From: Anaspis maculata
Lineage: Eukaryota; Arthropoda; Insecta; Coleoptera; Scraptiidae
Assembly: GCA_949128115.1 (NCBI GenBank)
Contig: OX421966.1
Location: 58,959,416-59,023,415, forward strand
Length of the DNA stretch: 64,000 nt
Direction of reading: 5' to 3'
Shown here: positions 1-11,589 of the stretch, piece after piece
Layout of the letters: each line of letters opens with the position of its first letter
Numbering within the stretch: position 1 is the first letter of the stretch
Translations under genes and position numbers: made by a program
Notes under the pieces: model-generated
Databases searched by the model: none
The model's input: only the letters and a program-made list of their open reading frames with translations
Told to the model about the DNA's origin: nothing

Positions 1-1354
1 CCATCACCACCTTCACGCTGGACAAACTGCAAAGCTAAATTTCAGATTTCGTAAAATCTTCCACCAAGCAAAGACACGATAAATCAAATACGATCAATAT
101 CATTTACCTGCAGTGGAAGCATGATGAAAAGCAGCGAAAACAAACAAATACCCCGGCTTTTCCAACAAGTTTTGAATTTTTCAATTGACGTTGATGCGTT
201 GACGGTTCTAATTTGACTTTTTGAGTAGATTGACGCATGAGCTTGTGCTATTAGCTGGCAGAGAGCGCCACCAGTTCCTCCAGATATCGGGTTGCATACC
301 CTCGTGGCCCGTGCCCTATATACCAGCAGTCAGAGCCGTCACTATTATGTTAAACCTAATATTTGATATCAGTCAGTGTGACGTGACATCTATCAACTTC
401 GTTACTACGGTATTGCAAAATGATTCCATTGAAGCGGCGCATGTCTAATGCGGGCCAAATTTCCAAAAGGCGGCAAGGACAATCATTGTTGAACACGCTG
501 TACTTAGTATACAGGGTAAAAATTAAAAAATAAATCTTTGAACTTTTTTATCCTGGTGAAATAATTGTCGAAAAAAACAGCCTCTCATTGTTCAACAACC
601 TTATGGTCTTCTACTGAACGTGTGAAAAACTCACCCATCGATAGATGCTGGTATTCTACGTACAGGCACAGAATAGAAATAAGTGCTTCGCACAGAAGCC
701 GCACTCCGGTCGGCTCCTTTGATGTTTTCGGTTTACCGCCAGGGACCTTGAGCACTACTGATTTAAAAGGCCCATCGTCTATGCTCGGCACACTCGTGAT
801 GTTCCGTCGATGTATGCGATGCCATTGGCGGGTTGGCGCCCGCCCAAGCTATGACAGTTGTATGTTTGTGTTGTTTGTTGACAAGGATATAACCTCAACC
901 GTACCTGACAGACCTGTGTCTGTGTTTCTCTGCTTTCTTACTCTCTACACCGCATAGCAACAATAGTGCAATAGTGCAATGTGTTATGGAAATCGGAAGA
1001 AACGCCGGCCGTCGGGCACCTTTACTGTCAGAATAAAATTTGTATCCACAACCCACATACGCGCAAGCGGTGCCCCATTTTCTCTTCTTTGCGGAAGGTG
1101 GAGGATTCTCCTCAGTCAAAGCCACAAGAACTTATCACCAATTCACCACCACAAAACCGTAGTGAGGAGTCGAACAGGTGAAACACGAACACAGGTACAG
1201 TTGAGGTTAGCTTTTTGTCAACAAACAACAGGAAGAGCGACGCATTAAATGACATTTAGCAACCGTCATAGCTTCGGCGGGCAGCAATCCGCCAATGACA
1301 CGTCGTACACCGTGACGAAGCCTCACGAGTGTGCCGAGTACACACGATGGACCT
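1..1354. other. No gene recognised
   Basis: I see no convincing coding region, RNA gene or complete repeat here. The open frames are short, unsupported by any domain, and overlap each other on both strands. A partial CAGGGT terminus preceded by TA lies at about 510-517, so a decayed element end may be present. Confidence 0.5.
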
Positions 1355-1601
1355 TTAACACGTTAAGCGCCAGACTAAAAAATCGAGATGTTTCCTGTAG
1401 TGCCATGTGAGACGCGGCGGGACACAAAAATTTTCTTGTCCCAGTGCGCCACGTGACACGCCTGGCGGGACACTGCCGCAAAATTTCAATTGGTGATATA
1501 AAATTAAAAAAAAGCTTGATATTGGTATTGATGCTTGCATGAGCTTCTAGAAACTTCATAATTTATTCATGCATTACACATTCCCAGTCTTCGCATTCCT
1601 A

Positions 1602-3266
1602 CAGGGTGTAACAGAGAAGTGGAAACACCTATATATTTTTTTTCCCTGGCACTTTTTCAGAAAATTCTTTGAAAGGGTATAACGATTTTGGCTATTGCGG
1701 AGCTGTCAGTGTCAATAATTTCTTTTTGCTCCTTCAATTTTTTGACAAATGACGAGTTTTTGACATTTTTTTAAACTTTTTTTTTCAATTCGCAGCAATG
1801 AAGACTACGTATTTTTATCCCTGTGGTAGCATACAATTTTTGTTCCTGTCATTACCTTTTTGTTGTAGTAATACAGATGGAATTGGCTATATTTTTTCCT
1901 ATTGCATTTTTTCTAAAAATTCCCTCAAGGGGTGTAACAATCTTGATTATGGCGCATCTGTCAGTGTCAATATTTTCATAGTCTTCTAATTTTATAATAT
2001 AAACTGCTCAATATTTGAAATGTCGGTATCGAAAATTTTACCCTTTTCTCAAAATGATATAAAACTGACACAACCGATTCCAATTTCCACATTGAAGTCT
2101 GTCTGTCTGTCTGTGTGTCTGTATTCCTGTCTCTGTGTAATTTGCAATGATAACTTCTAAACGGTTGATCCAAGTGAGCCTCAATTTGGTGTGTGCGCAT
2201 GGTTTAGGCGTCCAATGAACGTGAAACAGATTTCAGTTTAAATTCGCCTCCAGAGGGCGCACTTGCACCGTCTCAATTTTGGAATTTTTGACATATGAAC
2301 CTCAATTTATATATCTTTGCTGATCCTCCGTTAGTTGAGAAACACATTCTAACATTTTGATTTGAAGATGTCTCACAATTATAGCTTCAATTTCTTGTTT
2401 TCCAAAAATCTGTGTTCATTTTCCAAGTTCGTGTTGAACCATTACAGAAACGGGCGAGTAAAAAAAAGGCAGTATGTAGGTATTGTTATACAATTTTTTG
2501 CGAAAAAGTCCCTGAAGGCTGACTTTAGAAGTGATCACTACTTGTTCGTATCTGTAATGGTTCACCCATCAGCGCTTGAAAGAAGAGTCAAAGCAGAGAT
2601 TTTTGAAAAATAAGAAATGGAACCTATATTTTTATTTTTGAGACATATGCAGACCAAAATTTTAAAATGTGTGTTTGGACTAACAAAGAATCTAAAAATT
2701 TGATCTCAGATCCGTACATAAAAAATTCCGATATTGATACGGTGCAAATGTAGTGCTTTCTGGAGGCGGATTCCAGCCAAAATCTGAGAAGCTCATTGGA
2801 CACCTTGACCATTCGCGCATATCAAATTTCAGCTGAATCGGGTCTACCGTTTGGGAGTTTCATCAACGATTACACAGAGATAGAAACACAGACAAACAGA
2901 CAGACATGCTTCAATCTGGAAATGGTCTGAATAAATCGTCTGTCTGGGAGACTGAAGAATGGATATATTCGTCAAACTCCAAAAACAATTTTCATGCGCA
3001 TTCACAAGATTTTCTTTTTCATTCGAGAATGACAGCCAAGAAAGTAAAATAGGGTTCCAGAGGGCGCGGATGTTATCAACTGTTCAAGCAAGAAGCATGC
3101 AAAATTACAGGTTCTTATCAACAAAAATTAGGTTTTATCGACGCGACGACCAAAATAATTACTGAATTGCAACTTTTACAAAAAAAAAATCATAAAATAT
3201 TTTTCCCACGGAAACGGGGATCTGTTGAGCTAAGCACAATTTTCCAATGCTTCACATTACACCCTG
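1602..3266. repeat. CAGGGTG-ended foldback with CTGTC-rich arms
   Basis: CAGGGTG at 1602 and CACCCTG at 3260-3266 bound a region whose middle is an imperfect inverted repeat. The block with ATGTCGGTATCGAAAATTT near 2020 returns inverted near 3390, just outside the right end. The CTGTCTGTCTGT tract at 2097-2130 returns inverted at 2892-2912. The dyad centre is near 2500. A separate direct repeat links 1795-1870 with 3445-3520 (both contain GCAATGAARACTAC). No coding region is supported. Confidence 0.5.
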
Positions 3267-3416
3267 TAAAGAATGTAATTGGGTTAAAAAAAATTACCAA
3301 CAGGGGAGATTGCTGAAAGATGTACCTATCTACTAAAGAACCGTGACGAAATTGAATAATATTATTTTGAAAAAGGGTAAAATCTCCGATACCGACATAT
3401 CAAATGTGCAGTTGAG

Positions 3417-4370
3417 GTGACACATTTTTCAATTTTTTTCATTTCAGGCAATGAAAACTACCTATTTTTCTCCGTTTGATAACATACTTTGTGTTACTAT
3501 CATTATCCTTTTATTCTTATAATAATTCAGAAGTGTCATCGATTCTTCCCGGAAATTGCTTTCTGAGTAGGTTCAGAACTTTGTATAAACGCACAGGGTA
3601 ACTGTCAGTGAAAATATCACTTCGGATTCATAAACACGAACGGGCAGAGTCTGAGTACGCCTAGTTTACACTACATGAGCAGAGAAAAAAATTTCCCAGT
3701 GGGAGATTAGCGCGGAACATACAGTGCTGTTCACTAATTTATTTAAATTTTACAATAAAGAAATGTGCCACTGTTCCGCGACCTACTAATTTCTGAACGT
3801 TCTTCAAGGAGAGAGCTGTGAACATTTTGACTGAAGTTGCGCTATTGCGGATCTGTCAGTGTTAACATGTTTTCCTAACAATGCACTCTTTCACCTGCAT
3901 ACCTAACCACGACAACAAGAGATGAATAACAGAAGCCAAAAAGTATATATTAACCTGAGAAAATACGGATTGTTGTCATTGGCGTGAAAAAAGTCAAACA
4001 ATTTGAAACTTGTCATCAGAGTTGTCACCTGTCAAAAAATTGCCAATGACAATGATCAAAATCCTTCTATCCCTTGAAGTGTTAATTTTTGAAAAATTCA
4101 ACACAAAAAACAAGTCAAAATTTTTTAATTTTACTGGCATCACCTATCCACAACAAAATGGTGATGACAAACAAAAATCCTATGCTTTTTACAGAATCGT
4201 AGTAAAATAAAATGAATGCAAAGACCATTTTGGTAGGCGAGATCTAGTGACGTAATCAGTTGCACGGCTTCCTTTATTAGAGCAAGCTATGGAAAAAAAA
4301 TGTGCTGAGTTGACACAAATGCTACGATGCTAACTTGATTCTGACGCCTTGATAGATGTGCTATATCCCA
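3417..4370. other. Repeat mosaic, no gene
   Basis: No gene is visible. At about 4240-4300 there is a diverged piece of foldback family F: ATTAGAGCAAGCTATGG matches the subterminal sequence of the copies at 19136 and 62037. The rest is AT-rich sequence without recognisable features. Confidence 0.4.
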
Positions 4371-4565
4371 TACACTTTCCATTTTCAGTAGAATGACTTA
4401 TTTGGGCAAAAATGAAGTTACAAACTGGAGCAGCGCTGGGAAAATACGGCCGATGGCCGCTGATAGTTTCGCTCCAAAACTTTGCAGGTGCCATCAGCCG
4501 TAGCCCCCCAGCTTGTCACTTTATGTTTGCTCCAAAAAGTCATTATACTGAAAATAGAAAGTGTA
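4371..4565. mobile_element. Short palindromic MITE (195 bp)
   Basis: TACACTTTCCATTTTCAGTA at the left returns as the reverse complement at the right end (GAAAATAGAAAGTGTA, with small differences). The inverted arms are about 30 bp. The GC-rich interior includes its own inverted pair, CTGGAGC...GCTCC. It has no coding capacity and fits a non-autonomous DNA element. Confidence 0.55.
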
Positions 4566-4600
4566 TAGAGGGTGATGTTAAAACAATTCTGTCTTCTAAA

Positions 4601-5073
4601 TAATTCTTAAGTTATAGAGAAACAAAAGTTGGTCCTTCGATTGCTTCTATTTCCGTTGTTTCAAAAGATTTTAGCAAACTTTTCATGAAAAAATAATGAG
4701 CACAAAAATCAACCTCTGAATCTATATTGAATTTCTGTTTTCTATACCAGGGTGAATCATCGGGTGAATCATAAACTACAAAAATATTGTTTCCCTAAAA
4801 AAGAAGAAGCAACAGAATTCTATTGAAATGAATTGTGTTTTAAAGTTTTATTGTGCTCTACTGGTTATGGGACCAATGTGGCTGTTTGCAAGTACTTTTA
4901 CGAAAAAATTTTCTCAGGATTCATGATCCACCCTGTATAGATAACAGAAATTCTTTGCAGATTCATTCTTTACTCATCCTTTTTTCATGAACAGTTCACT
5001 AAAATCTTTTGAAACAACTAAAATAAAAGCGATCGAAGGACCAACTGTTGTGCCGCCATAACTTCAAAATTAA
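4601..5073. mobile_element. Nested palindrome with CAGGGTG element at its centre
   Basis: The outer arms pair 4601-4744 with 4940-5073; for example GTTGGTCCTTCGATTG pairs with CGATCGAAGGACCAAC. At the dyad centre sits a smaller inverted repeat, 4748-4935, beginning CAGGGTGAATCAT and ending ATGATCCACCCTG and flanked by TA. This is one of four cases in the window where a CAGGGTG-ended unit occupies the exact centre of another palindrome. Confidence 0.65.
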
Positions 5074-5186
5074 AAAACAGAAATGTTTTAACAACTTTCC
5101 AGCACTCTTCTACACTTCCATATTACGCACCTTCAAGGTGGTCCGACACTTTTGAATCACCCTGTATGTATAATGATTATACATAC

Positions 5187-5854
5187 TATAATGTGACAGT
5201 TGTCACCGTCATCCCGACGCGCGATGCATGCGCTAGTGGAAAACTCCAAGAGTGCGCCACGAAAGTAGGGAAACGTGATCCCCCAAGATTGACGGCTCCT
5301 CGCTGATGGTGCTAGGTGAGCGGTGGTCACTGAAGAGAATGATGGCCAAGCGGCCAAGCGCGGTAGTACTATATGGAACACAGTAAAATGTCCACTGTCC
5401 AGTGGCTTCTGTGAAGCTGAGAAAACTTCCTTAGATGGACAATAATCTGTGGGGTTGGATTGCGCGAGACAAGACGCGCATGAGTAAGTGCAATGTGTTG
5501 GCCACTTGTCCATTTTCTATATCTAGGCATCTTCTTCTTCGTCCATGTTTGCTTTTTCAATAGGTGAAAGCTAGAGTAAGAAGTCCTTACTACTCAGTGA
5601 TTTTCATTCCATTTCTTTTAGTACTGCCGCGCTTGGTCGCTTGACATATTTTTCTCCAGTGACCACTGCTCACCAGTAGAGTCAGTGAGGAACCACCAAC
5701 CATGGTACAGACGATGTCTCTTGTCAACCACAGCGACTTCCACTGTAGGGGGGGCTCACGTTTCCCTACTTTCGCTGATTAGCCTCAGAAATTGCCACTG
5801 GGGATGCAACGCGTGCATGACGATGACAACTTCGATGACAACTGTCACATTATA
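5187..5854. mobile_element. Diverged foldback of family F (copy F2) with captured loop
   Basis: The arms begin TATAATGTGACAGTTGTCA and end with its reverse complement. Between them, about 5385-5480 on the + strand is homologous at DNA and protein level to the loop of foldbacks F1 and F3 (19136, 62037): both read GTCCAGTGG...GTGAAGYTGAGAAAA...ATGGACA. In F2 the shared reading frame has an in-frame stop (CTTCCTTAGATGG) and is decayed, whereas in F1 and F3 it is open. Most open frames in this interval are therefore remnants or shadows. Confidence 0.5.
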
Positions 5855-6079
5855 CTTGGCACATCTATTAAGACGTCAAAATCTAGTCAACACCGTACCA
5901 TTCGTGTCAACACTAAATATTTTCCACAGCTTGCTCCAATAAAGTGAGTCTTGAAATTGATTATAGTTGTGTCTTTTAGTGGATGTATATTGCCAAAATT
6001 CAAGTCGGCCATGGAAGGCACCATAGTTTCGTCGACTGCCAATAAAATTTTCAGGATGCAGTAGGAATGCGCGAGATAT

Positions 6080-7030
6080 GGCATAGAATTGCTTGAGGTG
6101 ATAGGATGGGATTGCATCAGATAGTGAGGGATTGCGTGATCACGTTTATTATCGTGATTATTACGTAGCAGTCATAGCATAGCATATGATCACGTGGGAT
6201 AACGTAAATTGACTTGTCATCGCGTGGGATGATAGCATGATTACGTGTGAGAGCATAGGGTGGGTTTGCGTGATAGTGTGGGATCACGTGAGATAATTCC
6301 TTACGACCAGCATTTGATCAAGTTCGTGTAAAATAACGTGAAATAATATAAGATTGCGTGGGTTCATGCCATAAAATCGTGTGAAATATAAGCGTGGGAT
6401 CGCATAGGGTAGGCGAAATGGTATGACAACCCGTGGGGTGGGATAATGATAATGCCGTGGAACCATGGGAAAAAAAGCGTGAGATTGCATATCATCGCTT
6501 GGGACTGATGATATGAAATAGAGCGAGATCGCATGGAATATTGACGGAGGATCACTTGAGTAGATGGGTAATATCGCGTGAGATGGCGTGAGATAACGTG
6601 GTACATTAGCGTGCAAGATTGCTTATGAAAATGGCGTGAGATAGCGTGGCACATCAGCTTGAGATTGCGTATGATAGTGGCGTTAGTTGGCGTTTTCATA
6701 TAGTGAGTTTGCGTGGAATGACGTACGATCGTGTGTTATCATGACGTGAGAATACATAGGATGACGTACGTATCATTCGCTTCGGATGGCGTGAAAAGGC
6801 TTGCGATACAGGCGTGCGATCACTTGGGACGATGGCGGGGAATTGCGTCGAAATATAGCGTAAGATCGTGTGAGGCGAGGTATAAGGTCTTGTGTGATAT
6901 GGCGTGATATCGCGAGGGGTATCTAGCGTGATAAGTTGTCGAGCGTGGGATCACGAGAGATAACGTTCGATATCTCCTGGGGTTATTGGCTTACGATCAC
7001 ACGAGATTGCAACGAACGGCGGTAGGATTA
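6080..7030. repeat. Degenerate CACGTG/GCGTGGGAT tandem tract
   Basis: About 950 bp consists of variants of GCGTGRGATNRCGTGRGAT, with frequent CACGTG and GATCACGTG. No fixed period can be read; units of roughly 15-40 bp have drifted. The regular GATNGCGTG spacing creates long spurious open frames on the minus strand, which I do not call. It is probably an old minisatellite. Confidence 0.6.
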
Positions 7031-7057
7031 TACGTAGGATATCCTAATAGGGAGTTT

Positions 7058-7191
7058 GCGATTTCACGCAACGTACGACGTAACGCGACGTAGAACGTGA
7101 AAATTCCCCTATAACTAAGGAATTCCAAATAACAAACTCGTCTATTTTCACGTTGAAAGTTACGTTACGTCGTACGGACGTGTGCACGCAA
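7058..7191. repeat. CG-rich inverted repeat
   Basis: GCAACGTACGACGTAACGCG near 7068 returns inverted as TTACGTTACGTCGTACGGACG near 7160, with GAACGTGAAAATT paired to TATTTTCACGTTG further in. It abuts the degenerate CACGTG tract and may be a MITE. No protein is supported. Confidence 0.5.
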
Positions 7192-7397
7192 TCCCCCCAG
7201 TGGAAATGTAACGTGGAAGATTGCGTGCGATGACGTAGGTCGCTTGGGTGCACCGAAATGTCCGTGAAAAATTGACATACGTAAGAAAGTATAATAAGGA
7301 AAAACTAAGATCACCATCATATCCACAATGGTCAAAATAGATACACAATTTGACGGAATTTTCTGAAAAAATGCCAAGGAAAAATTTACACTTCCCT

Positions 7398-7753
7398 ATG
7401 ACAAGCAGATTTTGCTTACAACGCTTTGAGGTTTGATATACGGGCTTTTGTTCGGATGCATGTCGTTGAGATAGACCACGTACAACTTGGAGAAGAACCG
7501 TATCTGAGGAAACTGGAAAGACTGTTGCTCAGCTAAGAAGAACTGCACAGGACCGAACGCAGTGTAAAAATTATATAGACACAATATAATACATACAATA
7601 TGATTGTATATATACTTGTATGTTTTTTTACACCCTATGTCCCGCAAGGGAATAACGGGTAATAATAATAATAATAAATGACAAGCAGATTTTGCTTACA
7701 ACGCTTTGAGGTTTGATATACGGGCTTTTGTTCGGATGCATATCGTTGAGATA
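7398..7753 (+). mobile_element. 5'-truncated LINE 3' end flanked by 76-bp duplication
   Basis: A 204-bp insert (7474-7677) ends in (TAA)n at 7660-7678 and is flanked by direct copies of the same 76 bp (7398-7473 and 7678-7753, one mismatch). The insert has no terminal inverted repeats. A simple 3' tail plus target duplication is the signature of target-primed reverse transcription by a non-LTR retrotransposon. The clade is not determinable from this stub. The duplication is unusually long for a LINE. Confidence 0.65.
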
Positions 7754-7869
7754 TCACAAATTTCTCATTGAGATCTTCTGCGAATATCAAATTCAACAAA
7801 CACAGGATAATGACAGAAACAAAAGAATTAACCTTGTGTAGAAAAATATTCAATTCAATTGCGGCGATT

Positions 7870-8629
7870 GAAATAAACGTTGTCAAAAAAAAATGTCAAA
7901 AAAAAACGTGTCATCAGTCAAAAAAAGTGCCAGAGAAAAAGTATGGAGGGGATTCTACTTCTCTGAGACACCTGCATACAAGTGGTGCTACTTGAAAAAA
8001 TCAAGTTATAGGCTGCTCTGTAAAAATGGGGCACCCTGTATAAGGCAAAAAAATTTGAAAAATGCACTTCGACCTATCATTTATAATGACCTTTAGTTCA
8101 CTTTAGTATCAAACGGCATAGGTGCAGTCGAGGTCTCCCATATCAATGGCTCACCCTGTATAGGCAAAGAAATAAATACAAACTGATATCAAAAATGTAA
8201 GATATAGTTCAGTAATAGTAACACTACTGGATGAATGCAGGGTAACTGTTCGTCACCAAAAAGATTTATTGAAAGTGAAATTTCGAAATTTCGTAGCCTC
8301 CGAGTTACACTTTTGCCGGTCACATGAGGTCCATATTCTCACTCAGGATTATCGTGGAAGACTTACCCATGCATAAAACGTGATATTTCAAAAAAAAAAT
8401 TGCATTCCCCCAGTGCCACGTGACCTGCCAGGAGGGTCACGGCTTTTTTTTCGATTTCTGGAACCATCAACACAAATAAAACGGTATGGTGTACTCCAAA
8501 AAATTAATTACTGCATGGAATGGTGGGGAAGAGCTTGCACTTCCTAACGACCCTTTCAAAAAAATGTAGCGCGGCACCAGCGGAAACGCGCCGGCGTGAG
8601 ACGCCGCAGGTCACATGGCACTCAACGTG
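7870..8629. other. Back-to-back CACCCTG termini, no gene
   Basis: CACCCTGTATAAGGC (8032) and CACCCTGTATAGGC (8152) are two element ends in the same orientation 120 bp apart, each following a GGGGC/GGCT context. Past about 8370 the sequence becomes the GC-rich subterminal part of the TTAA-bounded element. No coding region is supported. Confidence 0.4.
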
Positions 8630-8850
8630 TTAAACCAGTAGTGCACTTCTATCTCGCTCATATTTTTGATATCCTTTTCAAGTGATGCTTCTGTGCCAGG
8701 CACTTATTACTATATTCTGTGGTACAGGGTGAAATCAATTTTTTTTCAATAAATTTTATCTTGATCAAATCAATCCGGACGAAGACCAATTCCGGCTTTG
8801 TTAGAAGTCTATAATCTCTCATTTAAGATATAAAAATGGCACATTCCTTA

Positions 8851-9670
8851 GGCAGCAGTCACACTGAGCCACCCACCACCACCCACTACCATCAACCAAA
8901 AATCAAACGCACGCAATGTAATGATGGTGGTCACACTGCAGCCACCTCTTACCACCGCCCAGTGACCACCGGTGGCCATGTGTTTGAAATTTACAAAGTG
9001 GTGGTCAGTGGTCGGTGGTTAACAATGCGCATCTTGATGCGCATGCAGAACAAACATTTTGTGCATACATACAACATACAATGTGTATGTCCCGAAGAGA
9101 ACAAAGGTTTCACTTTTGTCACTAACAAATTGTTACATTTCTTGTTCATACGGTAATAACTGTAAAATTGTTCTTCATCAACAAGCTGCGGCACTAATTG
9201 ATGAAATTCTTTTAGTTGTTCTCTATCGAGAGACATATTTGACGCACCCATATGTTCCGGCGTTTTTTACGGATTTTTTTCGAAATGTAGTATAAAGCTA
9301 CAACTTCGTCGATATCTGAGTCATCAGACGAAATCATTGCAATCAGATAACTTGTCAATATTGTCATGACATGAGCTGGGCCGCTATTCTTGAATCGTGT
9401 GAGAAAAGTCCCTGGGAGTATGAAATACATTCCGCAGTACACTGATGTAGCGAATGTTGCCTAAAATCGTGGTTTTTAGGCAACTTTCGCTACAGAATTG
9501 TAGTACGGATTATATAAAACAAGATTATGTCAAATTCAGGAGGGGGACACGGTGGTTACCGGTGGACGATGGACGGTGGCTCAGTGAGACCAGGGCGGAT
9601 TATTTTGCTTGGTGGTAGTGGGTGGTGGTGGGTGGTAGTGGGTGGTGGTGGCTCCAGTGTGACTGCTGCC
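8851..9670. mobile_element. GGCAGCAGTC-ended inverted-repeat element (820 bp)
   Basis: The ends are GGCAGCAGTCACACTG and its exact reverse complement CAGTGTGACTGCTGCC, flanked by TA (8849-8850 and 9671-9672). Inside the ends are CCACC/GGTGG-rich stretches that also pair. The interior contains a 49-bp hairpin at 9446-9494. No transposase was recognised, so this is a non-autonomous DNA element. Confidence 0.65.
9446..9494. repeat. Short perfect-stem hairpin
   Basis: TGTAGCGAATGTTGCCTAAAA pairs with TTTTAGGCAACTTTCGCTACA across a 7-bp loop, one mismatch. It lies inside the GGCAGC-ended element; the function is unknown. Confidence 0.6.
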
Positions 9671-9693
9671 TAAAACTGCTAAAACATGACATA

Positions 9694-10555
9694 CAGGGTG
9701 GACCTTTTTTTTCTTTCATTTTTCTCCTGGGTCACATTAATTCGGATGATAATCTTACCCACTTCAAAGGAGAGCCTAGAGTATTTGGCAAAACATGTCA
9801 AAAATTTACATTTCTGCAATCATTGCAACTACTGGCTACTGTAGCATCAAGCATTTTTGCGATTTTGGTTGTGCGAGGAGTTGCTAAGGACAATTTCCTT
9901 AGCAACTCCTTGCACAACAAAAGTTGAAGCAACATACAGGGTGGTCCAGGTTATAGTAGCAATAATTCACCATTCGATTGTCCATCGAAAACTAGGTCGA
10001 CACGCATAATTTTATTTTTCTCCTAAACGCTTCCTAAGAGAGATACAGCCCTTCAAAGTTCGGTTTTGAAATCTTATTTTTGCAATAACTCTCAGGTCAT
10101 CGAAGCGATTTTAACCAAATTTGGTACAAATACTCATGAAATAGATACTCATCACTTGACGTAGATAACTTTTGTCAAATTGTCCAGTGGCGTAGATACG
10201 GGGGAATTGTTCAACTTCTTCCACCCCATTGGATATTTTTTAAAAATTATACTTTTTTTGAATTCCTTGTTCAATTTAGATAAAAAAGTTACTCTTGTGA
10301 AATTTTGATAAGAGGCTTGATTTTCGAGATATTTGGGTTTTAAACTTTGGAAAACATCTCGAAATCGCCACCTTCCAGAGCTCAAATTGCTTTTCTCTGA
10401 AAACGCCTCGTTTCTTAGCAAAAAATAGCAGCAAATGGAATTAAACGACCTAGAAAACTCATTCCAGTTGAGGAATCATGAGTTTTTTTGGATTTTTTTT
10501 CTAGGTCTTTGAAAGTCGCGATTTCGAGGCGTTTTTCAAAGTTTCAAACCCAAAT
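9694..10555. mobile_element. Palindrome family B, truncated copy (B1)
   Basis: CAGGGTG ends at 9694 and 9937 face inwards to a copy of the family B core: GTTCAATTTARATAAAAAAG, TTACTCTTG.GAAATTTTGAT and CGAGATATTTGGGTTT, followed by the mirrored GAAACTTTGGA block near 10345 and 10540. The arms pair around about 10440. The right side is cut by the LINE-like tail at 10556. Relatives are at 13504, 16692 and 25801. A small hairpin (GGAGTTGCTAAGGACAA...) lies at 9870-9915. Confidence 0.5.
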
Positions 10556-10687
10556 CTATTTATTATTATCTTTTAATTTTATATATTTTATATTTTCTTA
10601 TTGGATTGATCAGTATGCTGTGTACTTTTGCAACCCGGAGTAAACAGGCAGCCCACTTTATGTTTAAATAAAGTTTTCTCTCTCTTT
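10556..10687 (+). mobile_element. Probable LINE 3' terminus
   Basis: A stretch ending ...CAACCCGGAGTAAACAGGCAG... followed by AATAAAGTTTTCTCTCTCTTTC resembles the AATAAA-plus-simple-repeat end of a 5'-truncated non-LTR element. It stops at a CACCCTG terminus (10688). No ORF remains. Confidence 0.35.
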
Positions 10688-10694
10688 CACCCTG

Positions 10695-11270
10695 TATACT
10701 AAGTATTACGCGTCACAAGGATGTATGCTTTCAACATGTTGAACAGGTGGGGATGAGCTAACCATATAGCAAAAAACCATTTGAGAACTACTTTCTTCAA
10801 GCAAGAGATATTTTTTTTACTATTTCAAGTCATTACATCGGATTCGAGTTTAGGAGATTGAATTTAGTCGGAAAAGATACTAAACTTGTCGTGATCGGTT
10901 CTACATGGCCAGGAAAACAAAATCAACCACCTAGCAGAGCTCCCCCCCCCCTTCAACAATGATCGACACTTCTTGTGCCAAAATGATATCAACGGGATAT
11001 GATGCGTTGAATTATAACGTATTTGCTTCCAATGGATTGATGGGATTGGAGGGGATTCATATATCCCCTCCATTTCAAGTTGCAATTTTTTTACCCCCCC
11101 CCCCTCCCTAATAACTCAAAACCCCCGGGTGCGATATTTGACGATTTTGGATAATGATATGTTGTACAAAACTCAATTCTAAACAGAATATCAAATTTTC
11201 AGAACGTCCATATTTTTTCAGAGATTTTGCCAATTTTTTCACTATTTTCCCTGTACTATGAGCGGTTGTT
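10695..11270. other. No gene recognised
   Basis: Homopolymer C runs occur near 10942 and 11094. No coding region, RNA gene or element boundary is supported. Confidence 0.45.
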
Positions 11271-11274
11271 GGCC

Positions 11275-11515
11275 CAGTTCCTCAATGGGATGTAGAGCTG
11301 CACTATTATAATGAGCGGTGGACTTTTTTCCAGGGGGGCATTTGAGCCGTGGGATGATTCATCAGTGTGAAGTCTCGGGGATAAATGCTTGGTGGACCTT
11401 TTTCCGGTGGACCGTTTGAGCAGTGGATGTCTTTGCGGTGTCAGAATTCGGGGATAAATGCGTGGTGGACTATTTTCTGGTGGGACGTTTGAGCTGTGGA
11501 CCGCTGAGTGGGCTC
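11275..11515 (+). repeat. Minisatellite, about 80-bp unit, three copies
   Basis: Three tandem units each contain GGTGGACTTTTTTCC-like, TTTGAGC.GTGG and CGGGGATAAATGC blocks (starting near 11307, 11391 and 11463). A single related unit in the opposite orientation lies at 41103-41212. Confidence 0.6.
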
Positions 11516-11589
11516 CCCAAATCTCAAGCCAGCCAGGGCTCCCTCAAAATTATAAGGAAATCGGAATTTTACAGAGTAACAACTATTGG

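Larger units (their letters stand above)
1359..8629. mobile_element. piggyBac-like TTAA-bounded element (7.3 kb shell)
   Basis: The left end reads CACGTTAAGCGCCA and the right end, in reverse complement, CACGTTGAGTGCCA. Each is flanked outside by TTAA (1355-1358 and 8630-8633), the target duplicated by the piggyBac superfamily. Subterminal sequence just inside both ends shares CACGTGA/CATGTGA and CGGCG blocks. No transposase was recognised between the ends. The 7.3 kb interior is a mosaic of other repeats, so this would be an old non-autonomous copy swollen by nested insertions. The superfamily name is an inference from TIR length and TTAA; chance pairing of two separate solo ends is possible. 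Confidence 0.55.

Noticed and set aside
6284..6699. Two open frames of about 110 codons on the minus strand
   Set aside because: They follow the degenerate GCGTGGGAT tract and have repetitive H/S/P/Y-rich composition; repeat artefact.
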